Below are positions 16,861-25,959 of a stretch of DNA of 64,000 nucleotides, one piece after another. This DNA comes from Pedobacter ginsengisoli. Lineage in GTDB: Bacteria; Bacteroidota; Bacteroidia; Sphingobacteriales; Sphingobacteriaceae. The notes under the pieces are model-generated. The model did not search any database and had not been told where the DNA came from. It worked only from the letters and a program-made list of their open reading frames with translations. Each line of letters starts with the position of its first letter. Position 1 is the first letter of the stretch. The DNA lies in assembly GCF_002736205.1 (NCBI RefSeq), contig NZ_CP024091.1, forward strand, positions 4,647,555 through 4,711,554, written 5' to 3'. A program made the translations under genes and the position numbers.

Positions 16861-17237
16861 ATAAAATAATAAACACAAAAAATGCACCGGCTCCAATTGG
16901 GCCGTATAGTCAGGCAGTAATAGCTAATGGCTTTTTATTTTTATCTGGACAGATTGCCATAAACCCTGAATCAGGAGAGGTGATACAATCGTCAGTTGCC
17001 GAAGAAACGCATCAGGTTATGCGAAACATTAAGGCTGTTCTGCTAGAGGCTTCATATGGATTTGAAGATGTTGTTAAAACGACAATCTTTTTGTCTGATA
17101 TGGCTTTATTTGCCGAAGTAAATGAAATATACGGTTCATTCTTTCATAAGGATTTTCCTGCACGAGAAACAGTAGCAGTAAAAGGCCTGCCAAAAGGAGT
17201 GAATGTTGAGATATCTATGACTGCTTATAAAGCATAA
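16857..17237 (+). CDS. ridA: RidA family enamine/imine deaminase
   Basis: 126 residues from the ATG at 16857. RidA hydrolyses reactive 2-aminoacrylate and related enamines released by PLP enzymes, protecting the cytoplasm. Family landmarks are NAPAPIGPYSQAV at the start, FLSGQIA, the TTIFLSDM segment and PARETVAVKGLPKGVNVEIS near the end, which carries the conserved Arg of the active-site cleft between trimer subunits. It overlaps the preceding small gene by four bases and is followed after three bases by a transporter gene. Confidence 0.94.
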   Translation: MNKIINTKNAPAPIGPYSQAVIANGFLFLSGQIAINPESGEVIQSSVAEETHQVMRNIKAVLLEASYGFEDVVKTTIFLSDMALFAEVNEIYGSFFHKDFPARETVAVKGLPKGVNVEISMTAYKA

Positions 17238-17240
17238 GTT

Positions 17241-18152
17241 TTGCCGAAATCAAATCTAAGGTATTTTTTTGCCGGCATCTTATCCTTTGCGATATGGGGG
17301 TTCTTTTCTATTCCGTTAAGAAATCTTAAAGAATTCCCTTCTGAGGAGATCCTGTATTATCGAATTTTTACTTCCCTGATTTTTATTTGGATTGCTATTT
17401 TTCTTTTCAGACGCAAATACCTGAAAAGTGATATAGCTTATATATCTTCAGTAACTTCAAAAGAGAGGAGCATAATTATTCTGCAGATAGTTGCATCAAC
17501 GTTCCTTTTAACATCAAACTGGTATACCTACATATATGCGGTAAATAATGTTAGCCTACAGTCTGCCGCGTTTGCCTATATGGTTTGCCCATTAATCACA
17601 GCATTTGGAGGATTCGTCCTTTTAAAGGAAGAGCTGTCAAGATTAAAACTCCTGTCTCTAGCTATAGCTTTGTTTAGTATCATCTTGCTGGCAACAGGGT
17701 CTTTTATTGAAGTGGCGTGGTCGGTTGTTATTGCAACCTTATATGCCTTTTATTTAATTATCCAGCGTAAGATGAAGAATCTGGATAAACTAAACGTTCT
17801 GGCAACTCAAATTGGACTTGCCGTCATTTTGATGATGCCTCTATACATTAGCACACATCAGCCTGTTCCATCTAGTATATGGTTTTGGGCTAATATTACT
17901 GTAGTTGCAGTACTATTTACTATTATTCCATTGTTCCTAAGTTTGTACGCCTTGATAGGGATTCCTTCATCTACCTTAGGGATAATTATCTATGTAAATC
18001 CCCTTATTGCATTTGCTGTCGCTATTTTCTATTTTAATGAGCACATAGACTCTCACAAACTATTGGCTTATTTGTTGTTATTAGTTTCGGTAATTGTATT
18101 TAATTGGGGTATAATAAAAGGTATATTTACACTTAATAGAAAAAATATTTAA
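17241..18152 (+). CDS. EamA family transporter, RarD-like
   Basis: 303 residues with ten predicted membrane helices. The opening (FAGILSFAIWGFFSIPLRNL, then ILYYRI) matches the RarD branch of the drug/metabolite transporter superfamily. The start is a TTG three bases after the ridA stop; no ATG is close. Substrates of this branch are poorly known. Co-transcription with ridA and recG looks like simple operon packing. Confidence 0.82.
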   Translation: MPKSNLRYFFAGILSFAIWGFFSIPLRNLKEFPSEEILYYRIFTSLIFIWIAIFLFRRKYLKSDIAYISSVTSKERSIIILQIVASTFLLTSNWYTYIYAVNNVSLQSAAFAYMVCPLITAFGGFVLLKEELSRLKLLSLAIALFSIILLATGSFIEVAWSVVIATLYAFYLIIQRKMKNLDKLNVLATQIGLAVILMMPLYISTHQPVPSSIWFWANITVVAVLFTIIPLFLSLYALIGIPSSTLGIIIYVNPLIAFAVAIFYFNEHIDSHKLLAYLLLLVSVIVFNWGIIKGIFTLNRKNI

Positions 18153-18156
18153 AACC

Positions 18157-20262
18157 TTGTTTGTTTCTACCTTAGATACGACTATAGAATTTCTTAAAGG
18201 CGTTGGGCCTAAACGGGCTGAACTTTTTCAAAAAGAGTTAGGTATTTTTACTTATGCAGATCTCTTAAACTTTTATCCTTTTAGGTATATTGACAGAACC
18301 AGATTCTATAAGATTAACGAGTTAGATCCTGAACTTCCTTATGTACAGATACTCGGGAGGATTACAAGTAAAGAGCAGATAGGAGAGAAACATAAGAAAC
18401 GTTTGGTAGCACGGCTTACGGATGATACCGGGTCGATAGAGCTGGTATGGTTTCAGAGTTTGAAATGGGTTGATGAAAATGTTGTCAAAGGTAAAGTTTA
18501 CATAGTGTTTGGAAAGCCTACTGTATTTAACGGCTCATTTAGTATTTCGCATCCAGAGCTAGAAAATTATCCACGGCCAGCAACTATAACCGGCAACTTA
18601 ATGCTACAGCCGGTATATCATTCTACAGAGAAGCTAAAGAAGTTTTTTCTTGATAGTAAGGGTATTCAAAAGTTACAAACCTCATTAATAGAGCAGCATC
18701 TTAAGGAAATTACGGAAACAGTTCCTCCGTATATCCTGGAAAAGTATCAAATGGTTGGGAGGAAAGAGGCCCTGTTAAATATTCATTTTCCTAAGGATGT
18801 TAAGGCTTTGAAGGCTGCGGAAAGGAGGTTGAAGTTTGAAGAATTGTTTTTTATTCAACTTCAATTACTTCATAACAAACAATTACGCGAAATGAGGTTT
18901 AAGGGGCATTTATTTGATGTAGTTGGCGAAAAAGTAAATACCTTTTATAAAGAAATTTTACCATTTGAATTAACGGGTGCACAAAAGAGAGTAATAAAGG
19001 AGATAAGGCTGGATACACAACGGGGAATTCAGATGAACCGATTGGTGCAGGGCGATGTAGGGAGCGGGAAAACGGCTGTTGCCCTTATGAGTATGCTGCT
19101 TGCAAATGATAATGGCTATCAAGCCTGTATGATGGCTCCTACTGAGATATTAGCCCGTCAACATTATCAATCTATTGTTGACTTGTTAAAAGATCGGCTA
19201 GTAAAAGTAGCTATTCTTACAGGGAGTAGTACAAAGAAACAAAGGACGCAACTTCATAAAGAACTTGAAGCAGGCGAGATAGATATTCTGGTTGGAACTC
19301 ATGCCTTAATTGAAGATAAGGTTGTGTTTAAGAATTTGGGTCTGGTAGTAATTGATGAGCAACATCGGTTTGGTGTAGAGCAGAGAGCAAAGCTTTGGAG
19401 AAAAAACGTTGTTCCTCCTCACATATTAGTAATGACTGCTACACCGATCCCTCGTACTTTGGCCATGACCTTGTATGGAGACCTTGATGTGTCGGTTATT
19501 GATGAATTGCCTGTTGGAAGAAAACCAATTGAAACAAGGCATCTGTATGAAGGGCAGCGATTGAGGATGTTTGGGTTTATGAAGGAGGAGATTAAGAAGG
19601 GCAGGCAGGTGTATATTGTTTATCCTTTGATAAAGGAGAGCGAAAAATTAGACCTTTTACATCTCGAAGCAGGAATTGAGCAACTTAGTTATCAATTTCC
19701 TTTGCCGGATTATCAGATTAGCATAGTGCACGGAAAGATGACTAATGCAGATAAGCAATATGAAATGCAACGCTTCATTGATCACAAAACCCAGATTATG
19801 GTTGCAACCACAGTAATTGAGGTTGGAGTAAACGTTCCCAATGCTTCGGTAATGGTAATAGAAAATGCAGAGCGGTTTGGACTTTCACAGCTTCATCAAT
19901 TGCGGGGCAGAGTGGGCAGAGGTGCAGAGCAATCATTTTGTATCCTGATGTCAGGAAATAAGTTAAGTGCAGATGGTAAACTTCGTTTAGAAACGATGGT
20001 AAAAACCAATAATGGGTTTGAGATTTCGGAAATAGATTTGCAGCTTAGGGGGCCTGGAGATATTTCGGGAACACAACAGAGTGGTGTACTAGAGCTTAAG
20101 CTTGCCGATCTTGCTAAAGATCAACTCATATTACAGGAGGCACGAAGTACTGTAATAGAAACCCTTTCTGAGGATCCTAATCTGGAGAATCCTCAAAATA
20201 GCCTGTTAAGAACTTACCTCGCTAAAAGAAGCAGGGGTATTGCGTTTGACAAAATATCGTAA
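18157..20262 (+). CDS. recG: ATP-dependent DNA helicase RecG
   Basis: 701 residues. RecG remodels stalled forks and branched DNA intermediates. Visible are the N-terminal FLKGVGPKRAELF helix-hairpin-like opening, the OB/wedge domain, the helicase motifs (GDVGSGKTAVA, APTEILARQH, DEQHRFGVEQR, ATPIPRT, then the late QLRGRVGRG) and the short C-terminal TRG-like region. The start is a TTG five bases after the transporter stop; the frame is open further upstream but has no ATG. It ends immediately next to the convergent serine hydrolase gene with no terminator between them. Confidence 0.95.
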   Translation: MFVSTLDTTIEFLKGVGPKRAELFQKELGIFTYADLLNFYPFRYIDRTRFYKINELDPELPYVQILGRITSKEQIGEKHKKRLVARLTDDTGSIELVWFQSLKWVDENVVKGKVYIVFGKPTVFNGSFSISHPELENYPRPATITGNLMLQPVYHSTEKLKKFFLDSKGIQKLQTSLIEQHLKEITETVPPYILEKYQMVGRKEALLNIHFPKDVKALKAAERRLKFEELFFIQLQLLHNKQLREMRFKGHLFDVVGEKVNTFYKEILPFELTGAQKRVIKEIRLDTQRGIQMNRLVQGDVGSGKTAVALMSMLLANDNGYQACMMAPTEILARQHYQSIVDLLKDRLVKVAILTGSSTKKQRTQLHKELEAGEIDILVGTHALIEDKVVFKNLGLVVIDEQHRFGVEQRAKLWRKNVVPPHILVMTATPIPRTLAMTLYGDLDVSVIDELPVGRKPIETRHLYEGQRLRMFGFMKEEIKKGRQVYIVYPLIKESEKLDLLHLEAGIEQLSYQFPLPDYQISIVHGKMTNADKQYEMQRFIDHKTQIMVATTVIEVGVNVPNASVMVIENAERFGLSQLHQLRGRVGRGAEQSFCILMSGNKLSADGKLRLETMVKTNNGFEISEIDLQLRGPGDISGTQQSGVLELKLADLAKDQLILQEARSTVIETLSEDPNLENPQNSLLRTYLAKRSRGIAFDKIS

Positions 20263-21492
20263 TTAATCTTCATCGCTTCCCGGCAATGACCCTGATCCTG
20301 AATAAGCGCCTTTGCGTATTATTGGAGTTTTAAGGTATTTGTAAAGCTCATCAAGATGTAACAAGCTGCCATTGGTAAGATTGCCAAGAAATATAATGAC
20401 AATGTTTTTCTGAACGTCGCGCACATATATGTGTCTGAACCCATGCCACCATCCTGTATGATAAACCACTTTGCGGCCGTTATCTCCATCAAATATGCGC
20501 CATCCGTAACCATAATTAAAGTGACCATTAATTGCTTTGTTGCGGCCTTTGTATGCAGAGTCAAGACTTGAGTTTTTCAGTAATCGGCCATTTTTTAATG
20601 ATTTGTCGAATAGGACAAGATCATGCAATGTGCTGTAAATTCCTTTATCGCCTACTGGTCCATCCAAAAAGTTTTGTGCAACAGAATATCTCCATGTGCG
20701 ATCATGTCCAACAACATCAACCGGTATTTTTGGGTAAACCGTAGTTGAATAGACATGGGTATGTTTCATGCCGGCTGGCTTAAAGATGTTTTCCATCATA
20801 TAATCAGCATACGGTTTGCCTGTAACTTTTTCTATAATTGCGGCAAGTACCATGTAGTTGGAATTGTTGTAATGAAAACGGTTGTCCGGTTTGGCATAAG
20901 GATTTGGTTTTTTCTCTGCGATAACTTGCATCACATCCTGATTGGATACTCCTTTTTTCATGTCGCGCTTTTCCTTACGCCATATATCATCAATGAAATA
21001 GACATAGTTCATCATTCCACTGCGGTGTGAAAGAAGCAGTTTGACTTTGATTCCATCGTAAGGGAAGTTAGGATAAAACTTTTTTACATCATCATCTAAT
21101 GAGAGTTTGCCTTGCTCAACTAACTGCATAATAGCAGTACCTGTAAAAGTTTTAGTTACTGAGGCGAGTTCAAATTCAGAGTTTATCTTAAGACTATCGC
21201 GATGCAGATAATCTGCCCATCCGATTGCCTTTTCATAAAGGATTTTTCCATCCTTAGCAACCAGCATGTTTCCATTAAAACCATACTTTTTATGCAGATT
21301 CTGCACAAAATCAGCTATCCACTTATCACCCTTTGAAGGGTCGTAGGATAAAAGTACACTATCGGCCTTATCATCCTCAACAGTACGTTCCTTACTTGGC
21401 TCTTTTAAGCTTGTGCTTTTTCTGGAATTTGAACAGGCAATAAATAAAAAGGCGGCCATTGATGCCACTGCTAGAATATTACGATAACTCAT
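20263..21492 (-). CDS. Beta-lactamase-like serine hydrolase (class C fold), lipoprotein
   Basis: 409 residues. The N-terminal lipobox (LFIAC, Cys20) marks an exported lipoprotein. Penicillin-binding motifs are present: SVTK (111-114) with nucleophile Ser111, YNN as the YxN motif, and HTG in place of KTG near the C-terminus. Such proteins act as D-aminopeptidases, esterases or carboxypeptidases at the envelope and seldom as true beta-lactamases. It is monocistronic and convergent with recG, with stop codons abutting. Confidence 0.88.
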   Translation of the reverse strand: MSYRNILAVASMAAFLFIACSNSRKSTSLKEPSKERTVEDDKADSVLLSYDPSKGDKWIADFVQNLHKKYGFNGNMLVAKDGKILYEKAIGWADYLHRDSLKINSEFELASVTKTFTGTAIMQLVEQGKLSLDDDVKKFYPNFPYDGIKVKLLLSHRSGMMNYVYFIDDIWRKEKRDMKKGVSNQDVMQVIAEKKPNPYAKPDNRFHYNNSNYMVLAAIIEKVTGKPYADYMMENIFKPAGMKHTHVYSTTVYPKIPVDVVGHDRTWRYSVAQNFLDGPVGDKGIYSTLHDLVLFDKSLKNGRLLKNSSLDSAYKGRNKAINGHFNYGYGWRIFDGDNGRKVVYHTGWWHGFRHIYVRDVQKNIVIIFLGNLTNGSLLHLDELYKYLKTPIIRKGAYSGSGSLPGSDED

Positions 21493-22117
21493 GAATTGTG
21501 TGTACAGTTTAAACGCCCGAAAATTAAGGAATATTAATGCTTTTAACGCAAAAGAGTTTTAAACATTGCAGATTAAGAGCACATGTGGCTATGCTTTGCC
21601 CAAAAATTCATCTTTATAAAAATGAAAAGATTAAAGAAACCAACCGAATACATCATTATTAAAGCCAACAAAATCCAATATTTTTTGGAGCAGTTTTGGG
21701 AGGTTCAGCTCCTTCGGGCCTGGCGCCATTTTGGTTCGCTACATATTCGACTCTGGTCGAACGAAGTCCGAACAAGGCCGGTATTAGCATGCATCCAAAA
21801 ACGACTATATTATAGGCTGAAAAATGTGTATTTCCCAAACCCGGCACCAAGCCAGATTCCATTCAATTTTTTTACTGATCTATTCTATAATTAAATATAA
21901 AAGAAATTTAAATGCACTTTTACGCTTTATGCGTAATAAGACACATTATGCGTTTTATATGTTTTTAAAATGATTTTTGAGTGTAAAGCAGGCCCAACCC
22001 CTTATTTTTTACTTCATCAAAAACGTTTTGGGCAGCTGTGAGATTTTATTTGTAATTTTTTTTGAAGTTGTATTAAACATCTGACACTAAAGGGCTCTTT
22101 AGAAATTTTAAAAACCC
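21493..22117. other. Long intergenic region with a GC-rich, hairpin-forming block
   Basis: This gap contains a block (about 21690-21800) visibly richer in G+C than its AT-rich surroundings. It forms hairpins, for example TTCGAC-TCTG-GTCGAA at 21746-21761 and an imperfect stem at 21706-21722, and carries a GGCGCC palindrome. A 103-codon plus frame (21583-21894) and a 67-codon minus frame (21659-21862) both cross it. Neither resembles a protein I know, and the composition suggests a decayed repeat or structured RNA rather than a gene. Further on, TACGC-tttat-GCGTA (around 21930) is another small palindrome before the fumC promoter. Confidence 0.5.
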
Positions 22118-22125
22118 TAGATTTG
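22118..22125 (+). promoter_or_regulatory. TAnnTTTG promoter element for fumC
   Basis: TAGATTTG, 22 bases upstream of the fumC ATG. No exact -33 TTTG at 18-20 bases. Confidence 0.6.
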
Positions 22126-22147
22126 CGAATATAAAACTTAGAATACT

Positions 22148-23545
22148 ATGAATTTTAGAATCGAACACGATACGATGGGTGAAGTACAAGTACCTGCTGA
22201 TAAATATTGGGGTGCTCAAACTGAACGTTCAAGAAATAACTTTAAGATTGGTCCGGAGGCTTCAATGCCAAAGGAAGTTATACATGCATTTGGTTATTTG
22301 AAAAAAGCAGCTGCTTTGGCTAATACTGAGCTTGGTGTTTTAACAAGTGAAAAAGCTGATTTAATTGCAAAAGCATGTGATGAAGTTGTTGCAGGTAGCT
22401 TGGATGATCAGTTCCCGTTGGTAATCTGGCAAACAGGTTCTGGTACTCAAAGTAATATGAATGCGAATGAGGTAATCGCAAATCGTGCTCATGTTTTAAA
22501 TGGAGGTGCATTGGGTGATGATAAAAAAGTACTTCACCCTAATGATGATGTAAATAAATCTCAATCATCAAATGATACTTATCCAACAGCAATGCATATT
22601 GCAGCTTATAAACAAGCTGTTGAAATCACTTTGCCAGGATTAGAAATATTACGAAATACTTTACATAAAAAAGCAGTTGAATTTAATGATATTGTTAAAA
22701 CAGGACGTACTCATTTTATGGATGCTACGCCATTAACATTAGGTCAGGAATTTTCTGGATATGTACAACAAATAGATAACAGTGTAAGAGCAATAAAAAA
22801 TGCTCTGGTAATGATTGGTGAGTTGGCATTAGGCGGAACAGCTGTTGGAACAGGCTTAAATACTCCTAAAGGATATGACGTTCTGGTTGCTAAGAAAATT
22901 GCAGAATTAACAGGACTTCCTTTTGTAACTGCACCTAATAAATTTGAGGCTCTTGCCGCTCATGATGCAATGGTTGAGTTATCTGGTGCATATAAGCGCA
23001 CTGCTGTTTCTTTAATGAAGATTGCTAATGATGTAAGAATGTTAAGTTCCGGGCCTCGTTGTGGAATTGGAGAGATCATTATTCCTGACAATGAACCGGG
23101 CTCATCTATTATGCCGGGTAAAGTTAATCCTACACAGCCAGAGGCTATGACTATGGTTTGCGCTCAGGTAATGGGTAATGATGTAACAGTAGGTATTGGA
23201 GGCAGCAATGGGCATTTTGAATTGAACGTGTTTAAACCTGTTATCGCTGCCAATGTTTTACAATCGGGAAGATTAATTGGTGATGCTTGCGTTTCATTCA
23301 ATGATAAATGTGCTGAAGGAATTGTGCCAAATCTGCCAGAAATTAAGAAGCACTTACAAAATTCTTTAATGTTGGTTACCGCTTTGAATCCTCATGTGGG
23401 ATATGAAAACGCAGCCAAAATTGCAAAGAAAGCACATAAGGAAAACAAAACCTTACGTGAAGCTTCTATAGAATTAGGATTACTTACCGGAGAACAATTT
23501 GATGAATGGGTTCGTCCGGAAGATATGGTAGGAAGCTTAAAATAA
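22148..23545 (+). CDS. fumC: Fumarate hydratase, class II
   Basis: 465 residues. It interconverts fumarate and malate in the TCA cycle as a soluble homotetramer without an iron-sulfur cluster. It has the full class II layout: MGEVQVPADKYWGAQTERS at the start, SGTQSNMNANEV, the TGRTHFMDATP segment and the superfamily signature GSSIMPGKVNP with its catalytic flexible loop. It is followed after three bases by a small lipoprotein gene on the same transcript. Confidence 0.97.
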   Translation: MNFRIEHDTMGEVQVPADKYWGAQTERSRNNFKIGPEASMPKEVIHAFGYLKKAAALANTELGVLTSEKADLIAKACDEVVAGSLDDQFPLVIWQTGSGTQSNMNANEVIANRAHVLNGGALGDDKKVLHPNDDVNKSQSSNDTYPTAMHIAAYKQAVEITLPGLEILRNTLHKKAVEFNDIVKTGRTHFMDATPLTLGQEFSGYVQQIDNSVRAIKNALVMIGELALGGTAVGTGLNTPKGYDVLVAKKIAELTGLPFVTAPNKFEALAAHDAMVELSGAYKRTAVSLMKIANDVRMLSSGPRCGIGEIIIPDNEPGSSIMPGKVNPTQPEAMTMVCAQVMGNDVTVGIGGSNGHFELNVFKPVIAANVLQSGRLIGDACVSFNDKCAEGIVPNLPEIKKHLQNSLMLVTALNPHVGYENAAKIAKKAHKENKTLREASIELGLLTGEQFDEWVRPEDMVGSLK

Positions 23546-23548
23546 GTA

Positions 23549-24061
23549 ATGAGCAAATACCCATATATGTGGAGATTATTGTTTCTGGCGTTATTGCTCC
23601 TGGGTGTATTCTTCTCTTGCAGGAGACTGCCAAATGTACAGGGAGAGGGATCGTCGCTTTTACAAGGGGTTTGGAATCAGGATAGTGTGCAAAATGCTAA
23701 TCAGCTATTGAATTATACACAGCATAAATTTAAGTTTACCTGCGACTCATTTTACGTAGACATGATTACTCATTCGAAAGCGAATTACTATGCTGATTCC
23801 TGTTTTAATAATGGGGTATGGAAAGAATATGCCAAGGGCGTTTATCAGGTGAGATCTGACAGTGTTTTTTTGACTGGCACTTTTACGAAAGCTAACTATA
23901 AGCAAAAGATTTCAGGATGTTACCAAATAGGGCAGTACATTAAAATCTTCAAAATTAAATTGGCGGATACTGGTAGATTATTGCTTGAAGGAACAGACAA
24001 TCAAAGAGAGGTTGATTTAAGACTTGTAGAAAAAATTACTTGTACTCCGCAGAGCTTATAG
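23549..24061 (+). CDS. Small lipoprotein co-transcribed with fumC
   Basis: 170 residues. The signal peptide ends in a lipobox-like FFSC (Cys at about 24), so it should be a lipid-anchored envelope protein. The mature part is beta-rich with four or five Cys and no catalytic motif that I recognise; it resembles small lipocalin-like Bacteroidota lipoproteins. The start ATG is three bases after the fumC stop, so it is in the same operon, but a functional link to fumarase is not evident. Confidence 0.7.
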   Translation: MSKYPYMWRLLFLALLLLGVFFSCRRLPNVQGEGSSLLQGVWNQDSVQNANQLLNYTQHKFKFTCDSFYVDMITHSKANYYADSCFNNGVWKEYAKGVYQVRSDSVFLTGTFTKANYKQKISGCYQIGQYIKIFKIKLADTGRLLLEGTDNQREVDLRLVEKITCTPQSL

Positions 24062-24092
24062 TGTAAATGCGTGCAATTAAAAATAGATAAAT

Positions 24093-24893
24093 ATGAAAAT
24101 AGCAGGTAAGATTTTTAAAGGGTTTATAGTTTTTTCTATAATAGCTTATATGCCGTTGAGTGCAGGTGCATGGGGAATGCTTGGCCATAGAATAGTAGGC
24201 CAGATTGCAGAAACGCACCTGAGTAAAAGAGCAAAGAAAGGGATTAAAGAGATTTTAGGTAATGAGAGCCTGGCAATGGCAAGTAATTGGGGCGATTTTA
24301 TTAAATCAGACCCTTCTTATAATTATCTCTATAACTGGCATTTTGTAAACTTACCGGCAGGATTGGATAAGCAGGGGGTATATGATTTTCTTGATAAAGA
24401 TACTGCGGCTAATGTATACAATAAGATTCCAGAAATGGTTTCTGTTCTGAAAAACGAGCAAAGTTCGCCAGAACAAAAAAAGCTGGCAATGAGGTTACTT
24501 GTACATCTTGTTGGCGATTTAAATCAGCCAATGCATACAGCACGTAAAGAAGATTTAGGAGGCAACAGAGTTTTTGTTACCTGGTTTGGTGAGAAGTCTA
24601 ATCTACACAGGGTGTGGGATGAATCATTAATAGAATATCAGCAATTGAGTTATACTGAATATGCTGCTGCTATCAATTATCCTAATAATGAACAATTGAG
24701 GGTATGGAGAGACAGTTCTCTTAAAGATTTTGTTTACGGGTCTTATTTAGCCTGCAATAAAATCTACGAAACCACAAAGCCTGAGGATAAATTGAGTTAT
24801 AAATATAACTTCGACTTTGTAGGTTTGTTGAATGATCAACTGTTAAAAGGAGGCATCTGTTTGGCAAATATCCTTAATGATATTTATAAATAA
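24093..24893 (+). CDS. S1/P1 family zinc-dependent nuclease
   Basis: 266 residues. A signal peptide of about 26 residues is followed by mature N-terminal Trp27 (AWGMLGHR), which is the first zinc ligand in S1/P1 nucleases. Further ligands lie in NWHFVNLP, HLVGDLNQPMH and the GGNRV/LHRVWDESL region, consistent with a trinuclear zinc site. It is likely a periplasmic or secreted single-strand nuclease with 3'-nucleotidase activity used in nucleic-acid scavenging. The stop overlaps the next gene's ATG by one base. Confidence 0.92.
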   Translation: MKIAGKIFKGFIVFSIIAYMPLSAGAWGMLGHRIVGQIAETHLSKRAKKGIKEILGNESLAMASNWGDFIKSDPSYNYLYNWHFVNLPAGLDKQGVYDFLDKDTAANVYNKIPEMVSVLKNEQSSPEQKKLAMRLLVHLVGDLNQPMHTARKEDLGGNRVFVTWFGEKSNLHRVWDESLIEYQQLSYTEYAAAINYPNNEQLRVWRDSSLKDFVYGSYLACNKIYETTKPEDKLSYKYNFDFVGLLNDQLLKGGICLANILNDIYK

Positions 24894-25330
24894 TGAAGAT
24901 TTTAATGGTTTGCCTGGGTAATATTTGTCGTTCGCCGTTGGCAGAAGGGGTTATGAGGCATTTGATTAACGAGGAAGGGTTAGGTTGGGAGGTTGCTTCG
25001 GCAGGAACAGGCGATTGGCATGTTAACCAGCCTGCTGATAGGAGAAGTATTGCTGTTGCGAAAAACTTTGGATATGATATTTCTAAACAAAGGGCTAAAC
25101 ATTTTAACAAACAGATGTTTGATGAATTTGATAGCATCCTTGTAATGGATAGAAATAATTTAAAGGATGTTCAGAGATTAGCTACAAGTGAAGAGCAACG
25201 TAAAAAAGTTAAATTGTTTTTAACTGATGAAAATGAAGTAACGGATCCATATTTTGATAGCAATCTTTTTGAACCTGTGTTTTTAGAGATAGAAGCAAGG
25301 TGTAAGCAATTGATTGAGGAACTTAGATAG
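24893..25330 (+). CDS. Low-molecular-weight protein-tyrosine phosphatase
   Basis: 145 residues. The catalytic P-loop CLGNICRSP lies at 7-15 (nucleophile Cys7, Arg13) and the general-acid Asp in VTDPYF near the C-terminus. Such enzymes dephosphorylate tyrosine kinases of polysaccharide export or small molecules. It starts on the last base of the S1/P1 nuclease stop codon, so it is translationally coupled, and a DUF1543 gene follows after 21 bases. Confidence 0.93.
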   Translation: MKILMVCLGNICRSPLAEGVMRHLINEEGLGWEVASAGTGDWHVNQPADRRSIAVAKNFGYDISKQRAKHFNKQMFDEFDSILVMDRNNLKDVQRLATSEEQRKKVKLFLTDENEVTDPYFDSNLFEPVFLEIEARCKQLIEELR

Positions 25331-25351
25331 GGTTTTTAATAAAAACATAGT

Positions 25352-25906
25352 ATGGCATCACCTAAATTATTTATGTTGTTGTTGGGTTGTACTCCTTCTG
25401 GAAGGCACACTGAACAACATGATGTTTTTTTTGCAATAGGTAATTCATTAAAAGATCTTAAAGAAGAAATTATTGCTTTTTGGCCCGAAGCAAATGGGAA
25501 AATACATATTGATGCCTGGCGTGAGGTAACCGAAGTTGATGGATATCAGATAAAAGTGGTAGGCAAAGAGGAAGAGTCGACCAATAAGAAGCTGTTCTTT
25601 TTAAATTTGGGTGGCTATAAAGAGGGCGAATTTGATGAACTGCATTATAAGATGTTAACCGTTTCAGATGAAAAGGTAACAGCTATTAAAAGGGCAAAGG
25701 AAACAGCATTTTATAAGCATACAGGGTTTGAGGGGGCTACATCACATATTGATGATAAATATGGTGTAGATGTTGATGATGTATTTGAAATTGAAGATAT
25801 ACTTTCAACGAGTATTAAGCAAGAATATAAGCTGCAAATTAGTTTGGCTTCGGGAATGCCAAAAGATGAAATGCATTTGGGATATATTATCCTTAGCAAG
25901 CTATAG
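25352..25906 (+). CDS. DUF1543 domain protein
   Basis: 184 residues, cytoplasmic, no signal peptide. The opening KLFMLLLGCTPSGRHTEQHDVFF and the later LHYKMLTVSDEKVTAIKRAKETAFYKH are the two halves of the DUF1543 fold, as far as I can match it. The function is unknown. It is the last gene of the fumC-to-DUF1543 run and ends at a strong bidirectional terminator. Confidence 0.8.
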   Translation: MASPKLFMLLLGCTPSGRHTEQHDVFFAIGNSLKDLKEEIIAFWPEANGKIHIDAWREVTEVDGYQIKVVGKEEESTNKKLFFLNLGGYKEGEFDELHYKMLTVSDEKVTAIKRAKETAFYKHTGFEGATSHIDDKYGVDVDDVFEIEDILSTSIKQEYKLQISLASGMPKDEMHLGYIILSKL

Positions 25907-25949
25907 CAAAACAAGAAGGGCGGGAAATTTTCCCGCCCTTCTTGTTTTG
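25907..25949. terminator. Bidirectional terminator, 21-base perfect inverted repeat
   Basis: Arms 25907-25927 and 25929-25949 are perfectly complementary with a one-base centre; the core is GGGCGGG/CCCGCCC and A/T-rich ends serve as T runs on both strands. It sits between the convergent DUF1543 gene and cphA. Confidence 0.93.
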
Positions 25950-25959
25950 TGGCCTTTTC

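Noticed and set aside
21746..21761. TTCGACTCTGGTCGAA as a tRNA T-arm
   Set aside because: No acceptor, D or anticodon arm can be folded around it; not a tRNA.
21583..21894. 103-codon frame between the serine hydrolase gene and fumC
   Set aside because: It crosses the GC-rich hairpin block, has an unusual composition (Trp, Arg, Pro-rich core), no promoter motif and an overlapping open frame on the other strand; not accepted as a gene.
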